Shown: in pieces, positions 31,636 to 41,237 of the stretch
Position numbering within the stretch: the first letter of the stretch is position 1
Layout: each line of letters opens with the position of its first letter
Origin: Curtobacterium luteum
GTDB taxonomy: Bacteria; Actinomycetota; Actinomycetes; Actinomycetales; Microbacteriaceae
Reading direction: 5' to 3'
Length of the DNA: 64,000 nucleotides
NCBI RefSeq assembly: GCF_001475545.1
Contig: NZ_LDQC01000060.1
Location: 1 to 64,000 of the forward strand
Translations under genes and position numbers: made by a program
Notes under the pieces: generated by a model
The model's database searches: none
What the model was told of the DNA's origin: nothing
Seen by the model: the letters and a program-made list of their open reading frames with translations, nothing else

Positions 31636-32721
31636 CTAGCGGGGGAGCTTCGGGGCGAAGAGGCGGGTGATGAAGCGCGCCAGGAGGTTCAGCGCCATCA
31701 CGATGAGGATGAGGAGCAGCGCAGCGGTCCAGGCCCGGTCGACGAACGGTACCGGGTTGGCGCCCTGCTGCGAGTACTGCGTGTAGGCGAACACCGGCAG
31801 GGTCATCATCGGGTCCTTGAACAGGTCGTAGTTCATGGACGCGGTGAACCCGGCGGTGACGAGCAGCGGTGCGGTCTCGCCGATCACGCGGGCGATCGAG
31901 AGCATGACCCCGGTCGTGATGCCGGCGAGTGACGTCGGGAGCACGACCTTCACGATCGTCAGCCACTTCGGCACACCGAGCGCGTACGAGGCCTCGCGGA
32001 GCTCCATCGGCACGATCTTCAGGACCTCCTCCGTGGACCGCACGACGATGGGGATCATCAGCACGCTCAGGGCGATCGAACCGACCAGGCCGAAGCGGGC
32101 ACCGGGGCCGAGGAAGAGCGCGAACAGGGAGTAGGCGAAGAGGCCGGCGACGATCGACGGGATGCCCGTCATGACGTCCACGAAGAACGTGATGCCCTTC
32201 GCGAGCGCGCCCTTGCCGTACTCGACGAGGTAGATCGAGGTGAGGAGCCCGATCGGCACCGAGATGAGTGCCGCGAACAGCGTGATCTCGAGCGTGCCGA
32301 CGAGGGCGTGGACCGCGCCGCCGCCCTCGGAGATGACACCGCGCATCGAGTACGAGAAGAACTGCGCGTCGAAGCGGGCGAGGCCGTCGGCGAGCACCGT
32401 CCAGAGCAGCGACACGAGCGGCAGGACGGCGATCACGAACGCCGTGACGACCAGGGAGGTCACCAGGCGGTCGACGGCCTTGCGGCCACCCTCGACGATG
32501 CGGGACACGACGACGATGAGGACGTCGAACAGGACCGTTCCGAGGAAGAGCGCCGCGACGACGTTGAAGTCCTTGACCGCGCCGCCGGCGTTGAGCAGGG
32601 CGAACACGGCGATGAGCGCGACCCAGGAGCCGATGAGGAGCAGCCACGGCACCGACTTGTGCAGCTTGCCGTTGGCGTAGACGTTGCCGGCCATGCCGGT
32701 CTGACGGAGGGCGAGGGACAT
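31636..32721 (-). CDS. pstA: phosphate ABC transporter permease PstA
   Basis: Membrane permease of the phosphate importer, 361 residues, about six to seven helices. VLMIPIVVRSTEEVLKIVP leads into the EAA-type loop LREASYALGVPKWLTIVKVV. The N-terminal 60 residues form an extra hydrophobic part before the conserved core, as in other actinobacterial PstA. GAGGTACG precedes the ATG. Only 13 bases separate it from pstC. Confidence 0.93.
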   Translation of the reverse strand: MSLALRQTGMAGNVYANGKLHKSVPWLLLIGSWVALIAVFALLNAGGAVKDFNVVAALFLGTVLFDVLIVVVSRIVEGGRKAVDRLVTSLVVTAFVIAVLPLVSLLWTVLADGLARFDAQFFSYSMRGVISEGGGAVHALVGTLEITLFAALISVPIGLLTSIYLVEYGKGALAKGITFFVDVMTGIPSIVAGLFAYSLFALFLGPGARFGLVGSIALSVLMIPIVVRSTEEVLKIVPMELREASYALGVPKWLTIVKVVLPTSLAGITTGVMLSIARVIGETAPLLVTAGFTASMNYDLFKDPMMTLPVFAYTQYSQQGANPVPFVDRAWTAALLLILIVMALNLLARFITRLFAPKLPR

Positions 32722-32734
32722 CGGGTCGTACCTC

Positions 32735-33682
32735 TCAGCTCACTCGCTTGCGGACGATGTACCGCGCGAGCATGTTGATGACCAGGGTGATGACGAAGAG
32801 GACGAGGCCGGACGCGACGAGGGCGTTCAGTGTGGTGCCGGAGGCCTCGGCGAACTGCAGGGCGATGTTCGCGGCGATCGTCGAGGGGTTGAGCGAGGTG
32901 AGTACCTGGAAGGTGACGTTCGTCGACACCGACAACACGAGCGCGACGGCCATCGTCTCGCCGAGGGCACGTCCGAGGCCGAGCATGATCGCGGACACGA
33001 TGCCCGACTTCGCGAACGGCAGCACCGACAGGCGGATCATCTCCCAGCGGGTCGCGCCGAGGGCGAGCGCTGCCTCCTCGTTGAGGGTCGGCGCCTGCAG
33101 GAAGATCTCGCGCATCACGGCGGTCATGATCGGGATCGCCATGACGGCGAGGACGATCGACGCGGTGAGGATCGTGCGGCCGGTGCCGGTGACCTGTCCG
33201 GAGAACAGGGGGAACCAGCCGAGGTAGGTGTTGAGGAACGCGTAGAAGGGCTTCACGAACGGTGCCAGCACGACGATGCCCCAGAGGCCGTAGACGACCG
33301 ACGGGACCGCGGCCAGCAGGTCGATGACGTAGCCGAGCACCGGCGCGAGGCGGCGCGGTGCGTAGTGGGAGATGAAGAGCGCGATGCCGAGCGCGAGCGG
33401 CACGGCGATCACGAGCGCGATGAGTGCGGACCAGACCGTACCGAAGACGAGCGGCCCGACGTAGTCCCAGAAGTTCGCCGAGCCGTTCGGCAGGGTGCCG
33501 GCCTTGGCGACCAGCGCCGGGATGCTCTGCCAGACGAGGAACGCCGCGACGAGCACGAGGACGAAGAGGATGAGGCCGCCGGAGATGACCGAGGCGGCGG
33601 AGAAGACGCGGTCGCCGACGCGGACGACGGCCTTCGGCTTCGGGATGACGGTGGCCCCTTCGCGGGCCGGTGCGGTCGTCAT
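32735..33682 (-). CDS. pstC: phosphate ABC transporter permease PstC
   Basis: Partner permease of PstA, 315 residues with about six helices. MAIPIMTAVMREIFLQAP and the EAA-type segment EEAALALGATRWEMIRLSVL are visible. AGGAG precedes the ATG at 33682. It is separated from pstS by a strong hairpin, which likely lowers its expression relative to the binding protein. Confidence 0.94.
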   Translation of the reverse strand: MTTAPAREGATVIPKPKAVVRVGDRVFSAASVISGGLILFVLVLVAAFLVWQSIPALVAKAGTLPNGSANFWDYVGPLVFGTVWSALIALVIAVPLALGIALFISHYAPRRLAPVLGYVIDLLAAVPSVVYGLWGIVVLAPFVKPFYAFLNTYLGWFPLFSGQVTGTGRTILTASIVLAVMAIPIMTAVMREIFLQAPTLNEEAALALGATRWEMIRLSVLPFAKSGIVSAIMLGLGRALGETMAVALVLSVSTNVTFQVLTSLNPSTIAANIALQFAEASGTTLNALVASGLVLFVITLVINMLARYIVRKRVS

Positions 33683-33752
33683 GCGACTCCTGTCGGAGGT
33701 TCACCCTTGGCGGGGAACGGGGAGGTGGGAGGTGGTGCCGTGACGGGCGAGT

Positions 33753-33793
33753 GCCCGGACGCCGGTCGTGTTGGGTGGGACCGGCGTCCGGGC
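33753..33793. terminator. intercistronic hairpin between pstS and pstC
   Basis: GCCCGGACGCCGGTC (33753-33767) and GACCGGCGTCCGGGC (33779-33793) form a perfect 15-bp stem with an 11-base loop. Placed right after pstS inside the operon, it could be an attenuating terminator or protect the pstS mRNA 3' end. Confidence 0.7.
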
Positions 33794-33805
33794 GCTCAGA
33801 GGGCG

Positions 33806-34909
33806 TTACTTGATGGAGGCGACGGCCTTCGCGGCCTTCTCCGAGAGGTCGCTCGAGAGGGCGGCCGACTTGGCCTCCTTCGCGGCGGCGTCCTGCGCGT
33901 CCTTCGACACGACGTAGTCGAGGTAGCCCTTCACGAGCTCACCCTTGGCCGAGTCCTTGTACTCCTGGCACGCGATGGCGTAGGAGACGAGGACGAGCGG
34001 CCACGCGTTGTCGGCCGTGTCGGTGCGGTTGATGTCGATCGCGAGGTCGTTGTCCGCGCGGCCCTCGACGGTCTTGGAGTCCGCGACGACGGTGGCGGCA
34101 CCATCGGCCGAGATCTCGGTGGCCTTGTCGCCCACCATGAGCTTCGCCTTGTCGAGGTCACCGGCGCCGGAGTCGTCGATGTAGGTGATGGCGTTCGAGG
34201 CGCTGGCCATCGAGGACGCGACACCCGAGGTCTTCGCGGCGGCGTCACCGACCTGGTACGGGAAGGTCTGGCTCGGCTCCTTGCCCCAGACGTCCTTCGC
34301 GTTCGCGTCGAGGTACTCGGAGAAGTTCTCGGTGGTGCCCGAGTCGTCCGAACGGTGCACGACGGTGATGTTCGCGTCGGGGAGCGAGGCGTCCTTGTTG
34401 AGGTCCTTGATCTCCGAAGCGTTCCACTTCGTGATCTTGCCCGAGAAGATGCCCGCGATGGTCTTCGCGTCGAGGGTGAGGTCCTTGACGCCGTCCACCT
34501 TGTACGCGATCGCGATCGGGGAGATGTAGACCGGGATGTCGATGGCCTTCGAGTCCGCGGCGCAGTTCGCGAACGAGCCCGAGAGCTCCTCGTCGGAGAG
34601 GGCGGCGTCGGAGCCGGCGAAGTCCGCCGCACCCGACATGAAGTTCTTGCGGCCGGCGCCCGAACCGTCGGGCGAGTAGTTGACCGTGACGCCCGAGGCG
34701 ACGTTCTGGAACCCGGCGGTCCAGGTGGCCTGTGCGGTCTGCTGCGCGGACGAGCCCGAGCCGGTCAGGGTGCCGGAGAGCTTCGAGGTGTCCGAGTTCG
34801 ACGCGGCGGAGGAGCTGCCGGCGCCGGCCTCGTTCGAGGCGCAGGAGGACAGCGCGACGGCGCCGACGATCGCGATCGCCGCGACCGTGCCGATTCGCTT
34901 GATGTTCAC
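33806..34909 (-). CDS. pstS: phosphate-binding lipoprotein
   Basis: Extracytoplasmic phosphate receptor, 367 residues. A signal peptide ends in the lipobox ALSSC (Cys at about residue 24), followed by a Ser/Ala/Gly-rich linker. LTGSGSSAQQTAQATW and SGAGRKNFMSGAADFAGSDA are the PstS phosphate-binding segments, with VHRSDDSGTTENF further on. The GTG at 34909 is preceded by GAAGGGA. PHO box and a TACAGT -10 lie upstream, so induction by phosphate starvation is expected. Confidence 0.95.
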   Translation of the reverse strand: MNIKRIGTVAAIAIVGAVALSSCASNEAGAGSSSAASNSDTSKLSGTLTGSGSSAQQTAQATWTAGFQNVASGVTVNYSPDGSGAGRKNFMSGAADFAGSDAALSDEELSGSFANCAADSKAIDIPVYISPIAIAYKVDGVKDLTLDAKTIAGIFSGKITKWNASEIKDLNKDASLPDANITVVHRSDDSGTTENFSEYLDANAKDVWGKEPSQTFPYQVGDAAAKTSGVASSMASASNAITYIDDSGAGDLDKAKLMVGDKATEISADGAATVVADSKTVEGRADNDLAIDINRTDTADNAWPLVLVSYAIACQEYKDSAKGELVKGYLDYVVSKDAQDAAAKEAKSAALSSDLSEKAAKAVASIK

Positions 34910-34982
34910 AGGGGTCCCTTCGGGAATGTCAGTGCAGGCGGGACCGCTGCTGGTCCCTCGGGCCGGTGCTGACCCGGGAGCG

Positions 34983-34988
34983 ACTGTA
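34983..34988 (-). promoter_or_regulatory. -10 box of pstS
   Basis: Minus-strand TACAGT, 27 bases downstream of the PHO box and 73 bases before the pstS start codon. Confidence 0.45.
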
Positions 34989-35015
34989 GGGACGAGAGAT
35001 GACCCGGGAGGTGCC

Positions 35016-35037
35016 CGCGGGTGAACGGCAGGTGAAC
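35016..35037 (-). promoter_or_regulatory. PHO box upstream of pstS
   Basis: On the minus strand two 11-base direct repeats, GTTCACCTGCC and GTTCACCCGCG, match the actinobacterial PhoP/RegX3 PHO-box form. The rest of the gap 34910-35253 has a dispersed-motif copy near 35168 and nothing else recognised. Confidence 0.75.
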
Positions 35038-35165
35038 GAGGCATTGCCCCGCTGGCGGCACACGGACACGCACCTGCGGTGGGGTGCAGGATCGGGTCAC
35101 CGCGCCCAGGCATGGCACATGCGTTCGCATGGTCGCCGGGCGGTGTGGGAGCGGGGTGCGGGGCC

Positions 35166-35184
35166 GTCCTGGAGGCGCGGATCA
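35166..35184 (+). repeat. dispersed 20-base motif, variant copy
   Basis: GTCCTGGAGGCGCGGATCA, plus orientation, with G for A in the core, in the gap between pstS and the MutT1-like gene. Confidence 0.5.
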
Positions 35185-35253
35185 CCACGCGCGTACCGGT
35201 GCCGGTGGCGAGGTGGCCGATCCGGACGAGGGCCGGGCGAGCTCGGCCGGCCG

Positions 35254-36201
35254 CTACGAGGCGATCGTGTTGCGGTGCGTCTCGACCGCCACGAGCTTTC
35301 CGTCGGCGATGTGCATCACCGCGAAGTCGCCGACGGACAGCATCGCGGCGCGACGGAGGTCGAAGTGTCGGCTCCCGTCCGCGGTCGCTCCGGCGATGCG
35401 GGCGATGATGTCCGGGAGCACCGGTCCGTGCGAGCAGAGGACCGTCGACTTCGCCTTGTCGATCCGTCGCAGCACGACGCCCTTCACGTTCGCGGCGCCG
35501 CGGTCGTGGGCGTCCTGGCTGATGTCCGGCGTCGACTGCACGCCGACCTTCGTCCGCGCGGACAGGGGTTCGACGGTCGCGAGGCACCGCGCCGCCGTGC
35601 TCGAGACGATCTTCTTCGGGCCGAACGCAGCGACCGGCGCCGCGACTGCCTTCGCCTGTGAGCGTCCGACGGGCAGGAGCGGCCGGGTCGCGTCGGGGCC
35701 GTCCCAGTCGGAGCCGGGGACCGTCTTCGCGTGCCGGAGTGCGATGAGGGCGAAGGTCTTGTGCTCCCCGGCGGCCGCGCGGTCGGCGAAGCGGTCGAGG
35801 ATCTCGACGTCCCGGTCGTACGTGAGCCGGCCACGGGCGTCGTCGATCGACACCCACTCGACCGCAGCGACCTCGTCGTTGGGACGGAACTTCCCAGCGC
35901 GCTCGAACTCCTTGTTCGACACCCGCGCGGACCAGTAGTGCACGACCTTGTCGCGACCGTTCGGCAGCACGTACTCGGCGGTGCCCAGGGGAGCGCCGAG
36001 GTGCACCCGGTAGCCGGTCTCCTCGTCGATCTCGCGCACGGCGGTCGTCGGGACGCTCTCGCCGGGGTCCACCTTGCCCTTCGGGAAGGAAACGTCGTTG
36101 TGGTGACCGCGGTGGATCAGCAGCACCAGCGGCCGTCCGTCCTGCTCGCGCCAGACGACGGCTCCTGCCGCGACGACGGGACCGGTGGGACCGCCGCTCA
36201 C
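35254..36201 (-). CDS. MutT1-like Nudix hydrolase with histidine-phosphatase domain
   Basis: A 315-residue two-domain protein. Residues 1-140 form a Nudix domain with the box [20 protein letters not shown]; residues 150-315 form a phosphoglycerate-mutase-like phosphatase with the RHAK motif. Mycobacterial MutT1 has the same build and hydrolyses 8-oxo-GTP/GDP and diadenosine polyphosphates. It overlaps ppk (GTGA), the order also seen in mycobacteria. The substrate is inferred from this resemblance. Confidence 0.88.
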   Translation of the reverse strand: MSGGPTGPVVAAGAVVWREQDGRPLVLLIHRGHHNDVSFPKGKVDPGESVPTTAVREIDEETGYRVHLGAPLGTAEYVLPNGRDKVVHYWSARVSNKEFERAGKFRPNDEVAAVEWVSIDDARGRLTYDRDVEILDRFADRAAAGEHKTFALIALRHAKTVPGSDWDGPDATRPLLPVGRSQAKAVAAPVAAFGPKKIVSSTAARCLATVEPLSARTKVGVQSTPDISQDAHDRGAANVKGVVLRRIDKAKSTVLCSHGPVLPDIIARIAGATADGSRHFDLRRAAMLSVGDFAVMHIADGKLVAVETHRNTIAS

Positions 36202-38363
36202 CGAGTCGAGCGCTTCCGAGCCGAGATCTTGCGCATGAGGACATTCTGCACGTCCTGCAGCGGGCGCCCGTCAGCGTCGGTCGAGTGACGGGTCCACTCG
36301 CCGTCCGACTCCAGGTGCCAGGAGCTCGTGTCGTCCGCCATCGCGAGGTCGAACATGTCCTGCACCTCGGTCACGTGTGCTGGGTCGGACAGCCGCACGA
36401 GGGCCTCGACGCGGCGGTCGAGGTTGCGGTGCATCATGTCCGCCGAGCCGATGAAGACGACCGGGTCGCCGTCGTTGTGGAACGCGAACGCGCGCGAGTG
36501 CTCGAGGTAGCGGCCGACGACGCTGCGGACGCGGATCGTCTCGCTGACGCCTTCCATGCCCGGCTTGAGCGAGCAGATCCCGCGGACCCACACGTCGACC
36601 GGCACGCCGGCCTGGCTCGCGAGGTAGAGCGCGTCGATGATCTGCTCGTCGACCATGGAGTTCACCTTGATGCGGATGCCCGACGGCTTGCCGGCCTTGG
36701 CGTTGTCCGCCTCGGCCTGGATCCGCTTGATGAGCCCCTTGCGGAGGTGCAGCGGTGCGACGAGGAGGCGCTTGAACTTCTTCTCGATCGCGTAGCCGGA
36801 CAGCTCGTTGAACAGACGCGTGAGGTCCTTGCCCACGGTGTCGTCCGACGTGAACAGGCCCATGTCCTCGTAGATGCGCGAGGTCTTCGGGTTGTAGTTG
36901 CCCGTGCCGATGTGGCTGTAGTGCTTGAGCGTCCCGCCCTCTTGTCGGATGACGAGCACGAGCTTCGAGTGCGTCTTCAGTCCGACCAGGCCGTACACGA
37001 CGTGCACGCCGGCCTTCTCGAGCTTGCGGGCCCAGCCGATGTTGTTCTGCTCGTCGAAGCGCGCCTTGATCTCGACGAGCGCGAGGACCTGCTTGCCAGC
37101 CGCCGCCGCGTCGATGAGGGCCTCGACGATGGGGCTGTCACCGGAGGTGCGGTAGAGCGTCTGCTTGATCGCGAGGACGTTCGGGTCGGCCGCGGCCTGC
37201 TCGAGGAACGCCTGGACGCTCGTCGCGAAGGACTCGTACGGGTGGTGCACGAGGACGTCCTTGGCCTTGATGGCGCCGAAGAGGTCGGGCTTGGTGTTCG
37301 GCTCGCCCGGCTGGAACTGCACGGGCGTCGTCGGGACGTGCTTCGGGTAGTGGAGGTCCGGGCGCGCGATCTTCGCGATCTCGAACAGTCCGCCGAGGTC
37401 GAGCGGCGACGGCAGGCGGTAGACCTCTTGTTCGGTGATGTCGAGCTCGCGGACGAGCAGGTCGAGCGTCACCGCGTCCATGTCCTCGGTGATCTCGAGG
37501 CGGATCGGCGGACCGAACCGACGACGGAGGAGCTCGCGCTCGAGGGCTTGGATGAGGTTCTCGGCCTCGTCCTCCTCGATCTCGACGTCCTCGTTGCGGG
37601 TGACCCGGAACACGTGGTGCTCGAGCACCTCCATCCCGGGGAAGAGGTCGTCGAGGTGGTTCGCGATCAGGTCCTCGAGCGGGATGTAGCGCTGGCGCCC
37701 GGAGCCGTCGTCGGGCAGCGCGATGAACCGGGAGAAGTTCTGCGGCACCTTGAGGCGCGCGAACTCCTGCCGCTGCGACTTCGGGTTCCGCACCCGCACC
37801 GCGAGGTTCAGCGACAGCCCGGAGATGTACGGGAACGGGTGCGCCGGGTCGACCGCGAGCGGCATGAGCACCGGGAAGATCTGCTCGTTGAAGTACTCGC
37901 GCATCCGGAGCCGGTCGGCTTCGTCGAGGTCGGACCAGTGCTCGACGTGGATGCCAGCGGCGTCGAGGTCCGGCTTGAGCGAGTCCATGAACGCGTGCGC
38001 GTGGCGGTCCTGCAGCTCGTGGGCCTTGCGCGCGATGTCCCGCAGGACGTCGCTCGGGGCACGGCCGACGTTGGTCGGGACGGCGATCCCGGTGTCGATG
38101 CGCCGCTTCAGGCCGGCGACCCGGACCATGAAGAACTCGTCGAGGTTGGACGCGAAGATGGCGAGGAAGTTCGCCCGCTCGAGCAGGGGCTGCGTGCGGT
38201 CCTCGCCGAGCTCGAGCACGCGCTGGTTGAACCGGAGCCAGCTGAGCTCACGGTCGAAGTAGCGGTCCGAGGGCAGCGACTCGTGCTCCACCTCGACGAC
38301 CTCGTCGAAGTCGTCGAGGTCCGGTGCGACGGAGTCGCCGTCGAGCTGCGGTTCGGTGTCCAT
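36198..38363 (-). CDS. ppk1: polyphosphate kinase
   Basis: Makes inorganic polyphosphate reversibly from ATP. Length 721. [15 protein letters not shown] opens the N domain; [20 protein letters not shown] carries the autophosphorylated histidine, and the later [11 protein letters not shown] and [16 protein letters not shown] complete the PLD-like active site. ATG at 38363 after CAGGATG. Two PHO-box-like repeats lie at 38413-38434, so it probably belongs to the phosphate regulon with pst. Confidence 0.96.
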   Translation of the reverse strand: MDTEPQLDGDSVAPDLDDFDEVVEVEHESLPSDRYFDRELSWLRFNQRVLELGEDRTQPLLERANFLAIFASNLDEFFMVRVAGLKRRIDTGIAVPTNVGRAPSDVLRDIARKAHELQDRHAHAFMDSLKPDLDAAGIHVEHWSDLDEADRLRMREYFNEQIFPVLMPLAVDPAHPFPYISGLSLNLAVRVRNPKSQRQEFARLKVPQNFSRFIALPDDGSGRQRYIPLEDLIANHLDDLFPGMEVLEHHVFRVTRNEDVEIEEDEAENLIQALERELLRRRFGPPIRLEITEDMDAVTLDLLVRELDITEQEVYRLPSPLDLGGLFEIAKIARPDLHYPKHVPTTPVQFQPGEPNTKPDLFGAIKAKDVLVHHPYESFATSVQAFLEQAAADPNVLAIKQTLYRTSGDSPIVEALIDAAAAGKQVLALVEIKARFDEQNNIGWARKLEKAGVHVVYGLVGLKTHSKLVLVIRQEGGTLKHYSHIGTGNYNPKTSRIYEDMGLFTSDDTVGKDLTRLFNELSGYAIEKKFKRLLVAPLHLRKGLIKRIQAEADNAKAGKPSGIRIKVNSMVDEQIIDALYLASQAGVPVDVWVRGICSLKPGMEGVSETIRVRSVVGRYLEHSRAFAFHNDGDPVVFIGSADMMHRNLDRRVEALVRLSDPAHVTEVQDMFDLAMADDTSSWHLESDGEWTRHSTDADGRPLQDVQNVLMRKISARKRSTR

Positions 38364-38412
38364 GCCCACATCCTGCCACCCGCGGCCTCCGCGACGAGGG
38401 CCGCACGTAACG

Positions 38413-38434
38413 GCTGTGGAAACGCCGCGTGAAC
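38413..38434 (-). promoter_or_regulatory. PHO-box-like repeats upstream of ppk
   Basis: On the minus strand GTTCACGCGGC is followed directly by GTTTCCACAGC, two 11-base units, 50-71 bases before the ppk start. Confidence 0.55.
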
Positions 38435-38473
38435 GGACCCGCCGTGCAGGACCGGTCGGCCCTGCAGCCCGGG

Positions 38474-39349
38474 TCAGGGAGCGGCGTACTGCACGTCGAT
38501 CGCGTACTGCGTGAACCCCGAGCGGCGGTAGAGCGCGAGCGCCCGCTCGTTGTCGCCCTCGACGTACAGTGCTGCGGCGTCGAGGCCCCGCCCGACCAGA
38601 CGCCCCCAGCCGGCACGCATGAGCACCCCACCGAGCCCGCGCCCCTGCAGGTCGGGCCGGACGGCCACGGCGTAGAACTCGCCGATGCCGTCCTCGACCT
38701 TGAGCCAGCACGACGCGGCCAGGCGCCCCCGGTCGTCCCGCAGGAGCAGCAGGTCGTCGCCGGAGAACCACGGGTCGGCCTCCCTGGCGCGGAGGTCCTC
38801 GAGCGTCATCCGGCCCTGTTCGGGATGGTGCGCGAAGGCGGAGGCGTTGAGGTCGAGCCAGGCGGTCTCGTCGTCCGGGTCGCCCGCCCGGAACGCCGCG
38901 AGCGACCAGCCCTCCGGCACCGCGGGGTCCGGTGCGGTGGTCGGGATCGGCGCGCGGAGCTGGAGCAGGGTCCGCACGGCGCGCCAGCCGAACCGTGCGG
39001 CGAGGGCCCGCGCGGCCGGGTGGTCCCCGTGCGCCCAGGCGAGCCGGGGCGCCGGACCGGGGCGAGGTGCCGACGCCCGACCCGCCGCAGACGCGGGCCG
39101 AGGTGCAGACGGCGACCCGTCGGCGGCCCCGTCGCCCAGCGCGAGCGCCTGCGTGACGAGCGCGGTCCCGAGTCCGCGGCCACGGGCCTCCCGGCGGACC
39201 GCCAGCTCGAGCTCCCCGTCGCGCACCACGGCGACCCCCTGCTCGTCACCGATGAGGGTGGCGCGCCCAGCCCGCACGTCGACCAGGGTCTGGTCGGAGA
39301 ACGGGCGCGGCTCGCCCGCGACCGTGAACCCGTCGAGGGGGACGGTCAC
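38474..39349 (-). CDS. mshD: mycothiol synthase
   Basis: Acetylates Cys-GlcN-Ins with acetyl-CoA, the last step of mycothiol synthesis. Length 291, two GNAT domains: a degenerate one at residues 1-130 (with the insert [20 protein letters not shown]) and an active one with [32 protein letters not shown] ends the protein as in MshD. GTG at 39349 overlaps the glnR stop; glnR-mshD adjacency is conserved in Actinobacteria. Confidence 0.92.
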   Translation of the reverse strand: MTVPLDGFTVAGEPRPFSDQTLVDVRAGRATLIGDEQGVAVVRDGELELAVRREARGRGLGTALVTQALALGDGAADGSPSAPRPASAAGRASAPRPGPAPRLAWAHGDHPAARALAARFGWRAVRTLLQLRAPIPTTAPDPAVPEGWSLAAFRAGDPDDETAWLDLNASAFAHHPEQGRMTLEDLRAREADPWFSGDDLLLLRDDRGRLAASCWLKVEDGIGEFYAVAVRPDLQGRGLGGVLMRAGWGRLVGRGLDAAALYVEGDNERALALYRRSGFTQYAIDVQYAAP

Positions 39350-40029
39350 TGGCCGGCCAGCCGGTCGGCCTCGTCCTCGTAGACGTTGAACCGGTAGCCG
39401 ACGTTCCGGACCGTGCCGATGAGCGACTCGAGGTCGCCGAGCTTCGCGCGGAGTCGTCGGACGTGCACGTCCACGGTGCGGGTACCGCCGAAGTAGTCGT
39501 AGCCCCAGACCTCGCTGAGCAGCTGCTCGCGGGTGAACACGCGTGAGGGGTGCGTCGCGAAGAAGCGGAGGAGCTCGAACTCCTTGAACGTGAGGTCGAG
39601 CGGCCGCCCCCGGACCTTCGCCGAGTAGCTGGCCTCGTCGATGACGACGCCGGATGCCTGGATCTTCGTGCTCGCCGGCTGCTTCGCGGCGCGACCGGCC
39701 GCGAGCCGGATGCGCGCGTCGACCTCCGCCGGGCCGGCGGTCTCGAGCACCACGTCGTCGACGTTCCACTCGCTGTTCACCGCGGTGAGCCCGCCCTCGG
39801 TGACGACGAGCACGATCGGGGTCGGCGAGCCGCTCGTCACGAGGATCTTGCAGAGGGCCTTCGCGCCGACGAGGTCGACCCGGGCGTCGACGAACACGAG
39901 GTCGCTCTGGGGTGCGTTGACGAGCTGGGCGGCCTCGGCGGGGACGTGGCGGATCCGGTGGCTCAGCAGACCGAGGCTCGGCAGGACGTCGCCGGGCGCG
40001 GCAGAGGTGAGTACCAGGAGCTGGGCCAC
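39346..40029 (-). CDS. glnR: GlnR-type OmpR-family regulator
   Basis: Orphan winged-helix regulator of nitrogen metabolism, 227 residues. The receiver-like half ([29 protein letters not shown]) keeps one Asp but lacks the acidic pair needed for normal phosphorylation, as is typical of GlnR. The C-terminal half has [20 protein letters not shown] and [22 protein letters not shown] precedes the GTG at 40029. No cognate kinase is adjacent. Confidence 0.92.
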   Translation of the reverse strand: MAQLLVLTSAAPGDVLPSLGLLSHRIRHVPAEAAQLVNAPQSDLVFVDARVDLVGAKALCKILVTSGSPTPIVLVVTEGGLTAVNSEWNVDDVVLETAGPAEVDARIRLAAGRAAKQPASTKIQASGVVIDEASYSAKVRGRPLDLTFKEFELLRFFATHPSRVFTREQLLSEVWGYDYFGGTRTVDVHVRRLRAKLGDLESLIGTVRNVGYRFNVYEDEADRLAGQ

Positions 40030-40095
40030 AGGACCTCCAGGGCGTGGGGGACGTCGTGGACACATCCTAGTGATGCTCGGGATGTCCCCCGCCGT

Positions 40096-40175
40096 CCGGG
40101 CGGACGGTGCCCGCAGGCCGGTCCGGGCGGACGGTGCCCGCAGGCCGGTCCGGGCGGACGGTGCTCGCGGGCACG
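40096..40175. repeat. 27-bp tandem repeat, about three units
   Basis: Units starting CCGGGCGGACGGTGCCCGCA begin at 40096, 40123 and 40150; the first two are identical, the third diverges at its end. The array lies upstream of glnR (minus) and of the membrane protein gene (plus). Confidence 0.8.
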
Positions 40176-40216
40176 GCCGGGGGACGCCCGTGGCCGCGCC
40201 TGTCATGATGGAGCGC

Positions 40217-40498
40217 GTGACCGAGCCCGTGCCGCCCGCCGACCAGCGTCGCCTCAAGCTGACGTCCGTGCTCCCCGTCTGGCTGCTCGCGGTCGTCGGG
40301 GCCGTCCTCGTGATCACGCTCGCGCAGAAGGACTCCTTCGCGTGGTTGCTCCTCGTCTTCGTGCTCTGCGTCCTCGTCAGCTTCGTGCTCCAGCTCATCA
40401 CCGCGACGAAGGACGGACTGGTCGAACGGATCAGCATCGCGTCCTCGGGGGCCTTCGTCGTCGTGCTCGTCACCGCCGTGGTGCTCCTGGCGCGTTGA
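40217..40498 (+). CDS. small membrane protein of unknown function
   Basis: A 93-residue protein with three hydrophobic segments ([51 protein letters not shown]) and a short polar N-terminus. GTG 40217 is chosen; ATGs at 40205 and 40208 are in frame. No family recognised. It lies in the conserved neighbourhood of glnR and the nitrobindin-like gene. Confidence 0.65.
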   Translation: MTEPVPPADQRRLKLTSVLPVWLLAVVGAVLVITLAQKDSFAWLLLVFVLCVLVSFVLQLITATKDGLVERISIASSGAFVVVLVTAVVLLAR

Positions 40499-40509
40499 GC
40501 CGGTCCGCG

Positions 40510-40515
40510 TAGACT
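40510..40515 (+). promoter_or_regulatory. leaderless -10 box of the 38-residue protein gene
   Basis: TAGACT, 6 bases before the ATG at 40522; it would drive this small gene and the two coupled genes behind it. Confidence 0.55.
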
Positions 40516-40521
40516 CGCAGC

Positions 40522-40638
40522 ATGGATTCGCTGCTTGCGCTCGAGCTCTTCTACGTGGGCCTCCTCGGCCTGGCGTCGCTCGCGATCGCGTTCGTCTCGG
40601 TGACCGTGGTCGTGAAGCTGTTCAAGGGTCAGCGTTGA
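40522..40638 (+). CDS. 38-residue single-pass membrane protein
   Basis: [20 protein letters not shown] continues to a basic end, KLFKGQR. One helix covers about residues 8-31. A leaderless promoter precedes it and its stop overlaps the TTG start of the nitrobindin-like gene (TTGA), which supports it being translated and coupled. Function unknown. Confidence 0.72.
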   Translation: MDSLLALELFYVGLLGLASLAIAFVSVTVVVKLFKGQR

Positions 40639-41237
40639 TCGAACTGCCCGAGGGCCTCGCGGCCGAACTCGTCCCGCTGTCCTGGCTCGTCGGTGTCTGG
40701 GAGGGCACCGGCGTCGTCGAGTACCCCGTCGGCGACGAGGACGAACCGCGGAAGTACGACTTCGGCCAGCGCGTGAGCTTCAGCCACGACGGCCTGCCCT
40801 ACCTCAACTACTCGTCCACGACGTGGCTGCTCGACGACGAGCACACCCCGCTCGCCGCCGAGATGGGCTACTGGCGGCTCGACCGGCCGCACGAGCCCGG
40901 CGACCGCGGTCCCGCGATGCTGCTCGGCGACGGGCCGACCCCGTTCGGCACGACCCAGAGCGTCGAGACCCTGCGGAACGCGACGGACGGCTTCGACGTC
41001 GAGGCCGCGATCGTGCACCCGACGGGCGTCAACGAGCTCTACGTCGGACGCGTGCGCAAGGGCCGGATCGACCTCGCGACGGACGCCGTGATGCGCTCGC
41101 CGAACGCGAAGGACTACACGGCGGCGACGCGGCTCTACGGCCTGGTCGAGGGCAAGCTGTTCTGGGCGTGGGACATCGCCGCGCTCGGGCAGGAGCTCAC
41201 CTCGCACGCCTCGGGGCAGCTCGCGAAGGTCGACTGA
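40635..41237 (+). CDS. nitrobindin-like FABP family haem protein
   Basis: A 200-residue beta-barrel protein of the THAP4/nitrobindin family (DUF1794). [17 protein letters not shown] is the family signature, and [14 protein letters not shown] and [20 protein letters not shown] follow. Relatives bind ferric haem and scavenge or isomerise peroxynitrite and bind NO. It starts with TTG at 40635, which overlaps the preceding stop; no other start fits. Its stop overlaps ygfZ by one base (TGATG). Confidence 0.87.
   Translation: MIELPEGLAAELVPLSWLVGVWEGTGVVEYPVGDEDEPRKYDFGQRVSFSHDGLPYLNYSSTTWLLDDEHTPLAAEMGYWRLDRPHEPGDRGPAMLLGDGPTPFGTTQSVETLRNATDGFDVEAAIVHPTGVNELYVGRVRKGRIDLATDAVMRSPNAKDYTAATRLYGLVEGKLFWAWDIAALGQELTSHASGQLAKVD

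Noticed and set aside
35005-35253. A gene upstream of pstS
   Set aside because: Frames here have no plausible start signals and run through the PHO box and a dispersed-motif copy.
36285-38432. A 715-codon open frame opposite ppk
   Set aside because: Low-complexity charged translation without motifs; the ppk frame on the other strand has every catalytic motif.
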